From Ferrovibrio terrae_A (lineage in GTDB: Bacteria; Pseudomonadota; Alphaproteobacteria; Ferrovibrionales; Ferrovibrionaceae), in contig NZ_CALSAN010000008.1 of NCBI RefSeq assembly GCF_943372915.1, positions 62,001 through 126,000 on the forward strand: a stretch of DNA of 64,000 bases, written 5' to 3'. The notes under the pieces are model-generated. The model searched no databases. It was not told the origin of the DNA and saw nothing but the letters and a program-made list of their open reading frames with translations. Positions 58,394 through 64,000 of the stretch are shown one piece after another; the stretch's first letter is position 1, and each line of letters starts with the position of its first letter. Position numbers and translations under genes: made by a program.

Positions 58394-59272
58394 ATGTTTC
58401 GCAATGATCTGTTCCAGGGCAAACGCATCCTGATCACCGGCGGCGGCACCGGGCTGGGCAAGGCCATGGCGCTCCGGCTGATGGAACTCGGCGCCGAACT
58501 GCATATCTGTGGCCGGCGCGATGGCGTGCTGCAGGAAACGGCGAAGGAACTGGCTGCTGAAACCGGCGGCAATATCTACGGCCATGCCTGCGATATCCGC
58601 GTGGCGCAGGCGGTGGACGAGATGGTGCAGGCGATCTGGGACGTGCACGGCCCGCTGGATAGCCTGGTCAACAATGCTGCGGGCAATTTCATCGCCCGCA
58701 CCGAAGACCTCAGCCCGCGCGGCTTCGATGCCATCGCCAATATCGTGCTGCATGGCAGCTTCTACGTCACCCAGGCGGTGGGCAAGCGCTGGATCGCGGC
58801 CAAACGCGGCGGCAGCGTGGTGTCCATTGTCACCACCTGGGTCTGGACCGGTTCGGCCTTCGTCATCCCGTCTGCCATGTCCAAGGCCGGCATCGCGGCA
58901 ATGACACAGTCGCTGGCCGTGGAATGGGGACCGAAGGGCATTCGCCTGAATGCCATCGCGCCCGGCCCCTTCCCCACCGAAGGCATGACCAAGCGACTGG
59001 CACCGACCGAAGCCCTGGAGAAACGTATGATCGGCGCGATCCCGATGCGCCGCGTCGGCAACCTGGCGGAACTGGCCAATCTCGCTGCCTTCCTGCTGGC
59101 CGATGATGTGGCCTATCTGACCGGCGAGGTGATCGCCATCGACGGCGGCCAATGGCTCAATTCGGCCGGCGGCTTCGGTGCGCTGACCGACCTCAACGAT
59201 GCCGAATGGCAGGACATCCGCGAAAGCATCGCCACGACCAATGCCAAGGACAAGGCGCAGCGCACGGTCTGA
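58394..59272 (+). CDS. 2,4-dienoyl-CoA reductase-like SDR
   Basis: This 292-residue enzyme resembles mammalian DECR-type reductases: cofactor motif ITGGGTGLGKAMALRL, ANNAAGNFI-like VNNAAGNFIARTEDLS, SAMSKAGIAAMTQSLAVEWG and GPFPTEGMTKRL, then AELANLAAFLLAD and IDGGQWLN. Such enzymes reduce 2,4-dienoyl-CoA during oxidation of unsaturated fatty acids. The catalytic Lys is present in SAMSK, while the position of the Tyr in mammalian enzymes seems to be Trp-Val-Trp. GGGAGG four nt upstream makes ATG 58394 the start rather than 58382. Confidence 0.88.
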   Translation: MFRNDLFQGKRILITGGGTGLGKAMALRLMELGAELHICGRRDGVLQETAKELAAETGGNIYGHACDIRVAQAVDEMVQAIWDVHGPLDSLVNNAAGNFIARTEDLSPRGFDAIANIVLHGSFYVTQAVGKRWIAAKRGGSVVSIVTTWVWTGSAFVIPSAMSKAGIAAMTQSLAVEWGPKGIRLNAIAPGPFPTEGMTKRLAPTEALEKRMIGAIPMRRVGNLAELANLAAFLLADDVAYLTGEVIAIDGGQWLNSAGGFGALTDLNDAEWQDIRESIATTNAKDKAQRTV

Positions 59273-59338
59273 CGCCAAGCCCTGTCCATAAGCCGCGCTG
59301 ATCGGCTCCGATGCATTAGTTGCATGGGAAACCATAGG

Positions 59339-59357
59339 TATTTCAATGAAATATACT
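59339..59357 (+). promoter_or_regulatory. palindrome and -10 element upstream of aspA
   Basis: The perfect palindrome TATTTCA-A-TGAAATA (59339-59353) overlaps a -10-like TATACT (59352-59357). No good -35 is seen, so an activator or repressor may act here. A second inverted repeat TGACG-TAG-CGTCA (59376-59388) follows in the leader. Confidence 0.45.
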
Positions 59358-59441
59358 ATGCCGAGGGCTTCGCTTTGACGTAGCGTCAGGGCAGAATGAT
59401 GTGCGTTCGATCTGCAGCATCAACAGCACATAGAGGCAAAA

Positions 59442-60878
59442 ATGAGCAGCGATCCGGCAACCCGCATGGAGCATGACTCGCTCGGCGAGATGGCCATTCC
59501 AGCCGCCGCCTATTTCGGCATCCAGACCCAGCGCGCGCTCGACAACTTCCATATCTCCGGTATCGGTATCAACCATTACCCGAACCTGATCCGCGCGTTT
59601 GGCATGGTGAAAAAGGCCTGTGCCGCCGCCAACAAGAAGCTGGGCTATCTGGAGCCGGAGAAATACAAGGGCATCGCCAAGGCCTGCGATGAACTGATCG
59701 ACGGCAAGCTGCACGAATGGTTCACCATCGACGTGTTTCAGGGCGGCGCCGGCACCTCCACCAATATGAATGTCAACGAGGTGGTGGCCAATCGCGGCCT
59801 GGAGCTGATGGGCTTCCACAAGGGCGAATACAGCCATCTGCATCCCAATGACGACGTCAACCTGTCGCAGTCGACCAACGACGTCTATCCGACCGCCGTG
59901 CGGCTGGGCGTGATCCTCAGCCATGCCGAGCTGATGAAGGCGCTGGATAGCCTAGCTTATGAATTCCGCCAGCGCGGCGTCGAATTTGCCGATGTCATCA
60001 AGCTGGGCCGCACCCAGCTGCAGGATGCCGTGCCGATGACACTGGGCCAGGAGTTCGAGGCCTTTGCCATCAACATCAAGGAAGACGTGGCGCGTGGCGA
60101 CGAGATCATCAAGCTGTTCCGCGAGATCAACTTAGGGGGAACCGCGGTCGGCACCGGCATCAACACAGAGCCGGAATATTCCAATCTCGCGATTGAGGAA
60201 CTGACTCGTATCTGCGGCATCGAGATGGTGCGCGCCGCCAACCTGATCGAGGCGAGCTGGGATATGGGCGCCTTCGTGCTCTATTCCGGCATGCTCAAGC
60301 GCATCGCCGTCAAGCTCAGCAAGATCGCCAATGACCTGCGCTTGCTGTCGTCCGGCCCGCGCGGCGGCCTGAATGAAATCTCGCTGCCACCGATGCAGCC
60401 GGGCTCCTCCATCATGCCGGGCAAAGTCAATCCGGTGATCCCCGAAGTGGTCAACCAGGTCTGTTTCCAGGTGATCGGCAACGATATCACGGTGACCATG
60501 GCAGCCGAGGCCGGGCAATTACAGTTGAACGTGATGGAGCCGGTGATCGTCTACAACGTGCTGAATTCGATGCAGCTGCTGTCGCGCGCCGCCCGCACGC
60601 TGGCCGAGAAATGCGTGTCGGGAATCCAGGCCAATGTGGAACAAGCGAAGCGCCATGTCGAAGCCAGCGTCGGCATCGTCACCGCGCTCAATCCCTATAT
60701 CGGCTACGAGAAATCGGCCTGGCTGGCCAAGGAAGCGCTCAAGACCGGACGCACGGTGCGCGAACTCTGCATCGAGAAGGCTTGGCTGACCGAGGCGCAG
60801 CTCGACGATATCCTTGATGTCGCCAAGCTGACTGCACCGCGCCGGCGCGGCCGCAAGATCGTGGCACCCCAACCGTAA
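59442..60878 (+). CDS. aspA: aspartate ammonia-lyase
   Basis: This 478-residue enzyme of the aspartase/fumarase superfamily converts aspartate to fumarate and ammonia. Signatures are YFGIQTQRALDNFHISG, VFQGGAGTSTNMNVNEV, QSTNDVYPTAVRL, GRTQLQDAVPMTLGQEF, GGTAVGTGIN (more aspartase-like than fumarase) and GSSIMPGKVNPVIPEVVNQV with the catalytic Ser. The 169-nt upstream region has two small palindromes and a possible -10. It would supply fumarate and ammonium from scavenged aspartate, in keeping with the nitrogen-catabolic gene set here. Confidence 0.94.
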   Translation: MSSDPATRMEHDSLGEMAIPAAAYFGIQTQRALDNFHISGIGINHYPNLIRAFGMVKKACAAANKKLGYLEPEKYKGIAKACDELIDGKLHEWFTIDVFQGGAGTSTNMNVNEVVANRGLELMGFHKGEYSHLHPNDDVNLSQSTNDVYPTAVRLGVILSHAELMKALDSLAYEFRQRGVEFADVIKLGRTQLQDAVPMTLGQEFEAFAINIKEDVARGDEIIKLFREINLGGTAVGTGINTEPEYSNLAIEELTRICGIEMVRAANLIEASWDMGAFVLYSGMLKRIAVKLSKIANDLRLLSSGPRGGLNEISLPPMQPGSSIMPGKVNPVIPEVVNQVCFQVIGNDITVTMAAEAGQLQLNVMEPVIVYNVLNSMQLLSRAARTLAEKCVSGIQANVEQAKRHVEASVGIVTALNPYIGYEKSAWLAKEALKTGRTVRELCIEKAWLTEAQLDDILDVAKLTAPRRRGRKIVAPQP

Positions 60879-60891
60879 TAGGGCGCAGTAA

Positions 60892-62136
60892 TCACAGCCC
60901 CCGGATCAGGTCGCGGCGGCTGTTCCACACCGTTGCCAGCCAGAAGGCTGCAAGGCCGCCGCAGCTGACCGCCAGCGCGATCCACAGCACCGGGCCATAG
61001 CCACCGAAGGTCTCCCATAGCAGGGCGAAGGCCACGGCGGCCGTGGTGCGCGGCAGCGTCACCGCCATCGTCAGCGCGCCCGTGGCCGCGCCATAGCCAT
61101 AGGCGCCGAGATACTCGATCACACTGTTGGCCCGCACCAGCGTCAGCATGCCCGTCGCCATGCCATAGAGCACGGCAAAGATCACCAGGGCCGGAACGCC
61201 CCACCATGCGCTGAGCACCAGCATGGCCACGCCCATCGATGTCAGGCCGAAAGCAATGCGGCCAAAGCCGGCGGTGGAAATGCGCGTGGCAACCATCAGC
61301 AATACGAAACGCGCCAGCACCTGGCTCGGCCCATGCATAGCCATGATGCCGACGATCAGACTCATCGCATAGCCATTTTCCAGCAACAGCGGGATGGTGT
61401 GAAAGGTGATGCCGTTGCCGACAAAGGTGTGCACGCTGAAGGCCGCCACCAATGCCCAGAAAATGCGATCACGGAGAATCTGCCGCAGCGGCAGGCGCAG
61501 AGGTGCAACACTGGTGCCGTCAGCATCTGGCTTTCGGCCGCCGCCGCGAATGCCGCGCAGCACCCAGGCACTGACCAGCCCGGGCACCAGGAAATGGATC
61601 ACCGCGACGATCATGATGGCCGGGCGCCAGCCAAGCGTCTCGCTGAACAGCGTGATGAAGGGAATGGCCGTCGAGGAAGAAAATCCACTGAGCAGCGAGA
61701 TCATGGTGATGCCCCGCCGGTGGTCGGTCAGGTTCGACACCACGATATTATAGGCGCTTTCACTCAGCGTGCAGGCATGCACCAGGCCAAGCCCGGCCCA
61801 GACGATGTAAAACACCGGCAGCGAGGTCGTCATCGACCAGATGGCCAGCAGCACTGCCCCGCCGGTTGCCCCCAGCACCATGAACCAGTAGCCGCCAAAG
61901 CGGTCGATCAGGGCGCCAATCGGCAGCGCCATGATGCTGGCGACCAGCAGGTTGACCGTGAGGCCGGCATTGATCTCGACCTTCGACCAGCCAAGTTCCT
62001 GCTCCATCGGCAGGGCCACCACGGCCAGCGAATAATACAGCGAACCCCAGGACACCATCTGGCCGAGCGCCAGTCCCCAGATCAGCAAATGGGGCGTGAC
62101 AGGTGGACGGTCCCCTGGAACGGAGAGGAAGGACAT
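60892..62136 (-). CDS. major facilitator superfamily transporter
   Basis: This 414-residue transporter has about 12 transmembrane helices with the usual helix 2-3 loop region (PIGALIDRFGGYW, in which the RFG cue is present). A long central loop falls around residues 200-225 (ADGTSVAPLRLPLR). The substrate is not evident from sequence. The ATG at 62136 is preferred to a distant upstream ATG at 62208. It is divergent from the tannase-family lipoprotein, with 213 bp between. Confidence 0.9.
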   Translation of the reverse strand: MSFLSVPGDRPPVTPHLLIWGLALGQMVSWGSLYYSLAVVALPMEQELGWSKVEINAGLTVNLLVASIMALPIGALIDRFGGYWFMVLGATGGAVLLAIWSMTTSLPVFYIVWAGLGLVHACTLSESAYNIVVSNLTDHRRGITMISLLSGFSSSTAIPFITLFSETLGWRPAIMIVAVIHFLVPGLVSAWVLRGIRGGGRKPDADGTSVAPLRLPLRQILRDRIFWALVAAFSVHTFVGNGITFHTIPLLLENGYAMSLIVGIMAMHGPSQVLARFVLLMVATRISTAGFGRIAFGLTSMGVAMLVLSAWWGVPALVIFAVLYGMATGMLTLVRANSVIEYLGAYGYGAATGALTMAVTLPRTTAAVAFALLWETFGGYGPVLWIALAVSCGGLAAFWLATVWNSRRDLIRGL

Positions 62137-62281
62137 TGAACTGGTCCGGAAAGACGAGAGCGGCAGGGCTGGCGAATCACGGGCGGGACGACGTTTGCAC
62201 AGTATCACGCTGTGGCAATCCTGTGGCGTGCGATATTCGCATGACCGTGTGGCATCCCCTGCATCGCAACACGCAATCGTT

Positions 62282-62310
62282 TTGACTCATAACAGCCTTG
62301 CGCCTAGCCT
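62282..62310 (+). promoter_or_regulatory. possible promoter of the tannase-family gene
   Basis: -35-like TTGACT and -10-like TAGCCT are separated by 17 nt and placed 40 nt upstream of the ATG 62350. The match is modest. Confidence 0.35.
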
Positions 62311-62349
62311 TCGGCACAGGCCGCAGATAAGCGGCCACTGGAGGAAACC

Positions 62350-64000
62350 ATGTCCGCGCTGCCTCGTCTGGCGGGTCTCACCGCTATTCCTGCCATTGCC
62401 CTGCTACTGACCGCCTGCGCCGCCACGCCGCCGCGCGATCCGGCACTGGCCTGCGCCGATCTGACCCGCCCCATCGATGCTGGCGCCATTGGCCTGCAAA
62501 CGCGTGGCGCCACCATCGAATCCGCCACCCTCACCCAGCCCCAGGTCGCAGGCGCCGTCACCAACCCGCCTTTCGCACCGACACCGCCCGAGATGATCGT
62601 ACCGGCCCTGCCCGAGCATTGCCGCGTGATCGGCGCCATCGCCTCGGTCGACCCCCAGGCGCCGCCGATCCGCTTCCAGGTCAACCTGCCGAGCCAGTGG
62701 AACGGCCGTTCGCTGCAATATGGCGGCGGCGGCTTCAACGGCGTGCTGATCACCGGCCTGACCATGCCGCCTGCCGCCCGCCCCGACAGACCGCATCCTC
62801 TGGCGCGCGGCTATGTCACCTATGGCACGGATTCCGGCCACCAGAATGCGCCGAATGTGCCGCTGCAGGCTTTTGCACTGAATGACGAGGCCTTGGTCAA
62901 CTTCTCGCATGCCTCTTACAAGAAGGTGCGCGATGTGGCGGTCGAGCTGATGAAGCGGCGCTACGGCAAGGCGCCGGAGAAACTCTATTTCTTCGGCAGC
63001 TCCGAAGGCGGACGCGAAGGCCTGACCATGGCCCAGCGCTATCCCAACGACTTTGACGGCATTTTCAGCCGCGTACCGGTGATCAACTGGGTTGGCCTCC
63101 AAGCTGCCGGAACCCGCATGGGCATTGCGCTCACGCAAGGCTGGATCTCACCCGACAAGGTGAAACTGGTGCATGACGCCGTGCTGGCGGCCTGCGATGA
63201 CCGTGACGGGCTGAAAGACGGCATCGTCAGCGACCATGAGGGCTGCAAGCGCATCTTCGATGTCAGCCGCCTGCGCTGCGCCGGCCCGAGCAATCCGATG
63301 TGCCTGACCGAGGCCGAAATCCGCTCGGTGCAGACACTGCACAGCTCGGTGAACTTCAATTTCGATCTTGCCAATGGCGTGCGCAGCTATCCCGGCTTCG
63401 GCACCGGCGGCGAGGCCTGGGCCGGCACCGGCCCGGTCGGCGGCTGGGTCAGCTGGCAGACCGGCACCGCGCCGCCCACTGTGCCCGCCACCAATGCCAG
63501 CAGCCGCGCCTGGCTTTATGGCAGCGGCGCGATCCAGTATTTCCTCGCCCGCGATGCAAATTACGATCCGCGCACCTATACCGTCGACAGCTTCCGCGAA
63601 CGTGCACAGCTTATCTCCGGCCTGATGGATTCCACCAATCCGGATCTCAGCACCTTCGCCAATCGCGGCGGCAAGCTGGTGGTGGCCGAGCAGATGGCCG
63701 ATTACGCCCAGAGCCCCTATGCCGGCATCCAGTATTACCAGTCGGTGGTGGCCAGGATGAGCCAGCCGGTGGTTGACCGCTTCATGCGCATGTACGTGAC
63801 GCCGGGCGCCGACCATGTCGGTACCGGTGCGCCCTCGGCGGTCGACATGCTGGAGGTGGTGAGCGACTGGGTGGAGAAAGGCCGCGCGCCGGGTAACCTG
63901 GTGCAGAGCGCGCACCAGCCGGCACCGCCCTTTGCCATCACCATGTCACGCCCGATGTGCCGCTATCCGATGTTCCCGCGCTACCGCAGCGGCGACGTCA
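62350..64000 (+). CDS. tannase/feruloyl esterase-family lipoprotein, truncated by window end
   Basis: A lipoprotein signal (AIPAIALLLTACAA) leads a tannase/feruloyl esterase fold: VNLPSQWNGRSLQYGGGGFNG, YVTYGTDSGHQNAPN, the nucleophile elbow FFGSSEGGREGL (Ser218) and the C-terminal VTPGADHVGTGAPSAVDML with catalytic His. The usual Cys before the nucleophile (GCS) is Ser here, and the usual Cys after the His (HC) is Val, so the stabilising disulfide of the CS-D-HC motif is lost. It probably hydrolyses an aromatic or other ester in the envelope. At least 550 codons are present; the end lies outside the window. SD GAGGAAA precedes the ATG. Confidence 0.88.
   Translation, partial: MSALPRLAGLTAIPAIALLLTACAATPPRDPALACADLTRPIDAGAIGLQTRGATIESATLTQPQVAGAVTNPPFAPTPPEMIVPALPEHCRVIGAIASVDPQAPPIRFQVNLPSQWNGRSLQYGGGGFNGVLITGLTMPPAARPDRPHPLARGYVTYGTDSGHQNAPNVPLQAFALNDEALVNFSHASYKKVRDVAVELMKRRYGKAPEKLYFFGSSEGGREGLTMAQRYPNDFDGIFSRVPVINWVGLQAAGTRMGIALTQGWISPDKVKLVHDAVLAACDDRDGLKDGIVSDHEGCKRIFDVSRLRCAGPSNPMCLTEAEIRSVQTLHSSVNFNFDLANGVRSYPGFGTGGEAWAGTGPVGGWVSWQTGTAPPTVPATNASSRAWLYGSGAIQYFLARDANYDPRTYTVDSFRERAQLISGLMDSTNPDLSTFANRGGKLVVAEQMADYAQSPYAGIQYYQSVVARMSQPVVDRFMRMYVTPGADHVGTGAPSAVDMLEVVSDWVEKGRAPGNLVQSAHQPAPPFAITMSRPMCRYPMFPRYRSGDV

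Noticed and set aside
62137..62349. CACAG-N7-CTGTG repeat (62198-62214) between the MFS and tannase genes as an operator
   Set aside because: Short imperfect context, no regulator gene nearby, and similar short repeats are expected by chance at this size.
1..64000. CRISPR arrays, insertion sequences, integrase/att sites and prophage genes
   Set aside because: Reading both strands showed no regularly spaced repeats, transposase or phage gene; composition and codon use looked uniform.

Overview
The window looks like chromosome from a GC-rich alphaproteobacterium, probably Rhodospirillales-like. The reasons are the rne / amiC / mrcA block, a homospermidine synthase beside a group IV ornithine decarboxylase, many Tat-exported binding proteins, and a dense set of ABC, TRAP and tripartite tricarboxylate importers. 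No database search was possible, so the lineage is an inference. I saw no insertion sequence, prophage or CRISPR array. Coding density is high, and many operons are coupled by 1-4 nt overlaps.

Region 1 (1-13 kb) holds envelope and housekeeping genes. These are a DsbA-like thioredoxin-fold protein (cut by the window edge), an M48 protease with TPRs, a gamma-glutamyltransferase-like lipoprotein, a PLP aminotransferase, RNase E followed by a GNAT and a hot-dog protein (a split form of E. coli YiiD), amidase AmiC, PBP1A, and tRNA-Val(CAC) whose promoter overlaps the PBP1A terminator.

Region 2 (13-22.9 kb) holds two import systems. One is a gntR-led polar amino acid ABC operon ending in a class IV aminotransferase without an obvious catalytic lysine. 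The other is tctCBA with a beta-propeller lactonase and a divergent LysR regulator.

Region 3 (22.9-27.7 kb) is the most unusual locus. It is a compact six-gene operon joining a 2Fe-2S plus molybdopterin hydroxylase pair (IorAB-like) to soxX, soxY, soxZ and soxA. There is no soxB or soxCD in the window, and SoxY ends in AACIE instead of GGCGG.

Region 4 (27.7-46 kb) holds further uptake and catabolic operons. They are a LacI-controlled TRAP transporter with a D-2-hydroxyacid dehydrogenase; a ureohydrolase / ArgH / polar amino acid ABC operon with a divergent LysR; and a PotABCD-like importer with a PuuE-type deacetylase, controlled by a divergent GntR regulator with three TGTGCACA operators.

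Region 5 (45-50 kb) is a polyamine island: an RMD1-family protein, an agmatinase-like enzyme, ornithine decarboxylase and homospermidine synthase. The decarboxylase is preceded by a structured speF-like leader containing a ten-codon upstream ORF (MLFRHIRSLV) and a terminator-like hairpin.

Region 6 (50-64 kb) holds a DUF1194 protein, an LPS cluster (GT2, O-antigen ligase, GT9), and a translationally coupled histidine kinase / lipoprotein hydrolase / HPP operon. It then has two divergent SDR enzymes, one lacking the YxxxK residues, followed by aspartate ammonia-lyase, an MFS transporter and a truncated tannase-family lipoprotein. Many genes here take up and degrade small nitrogenous or organic acids, which suggests a versatile heterotroph scavenging amino acids, polyamines and carboxylates.
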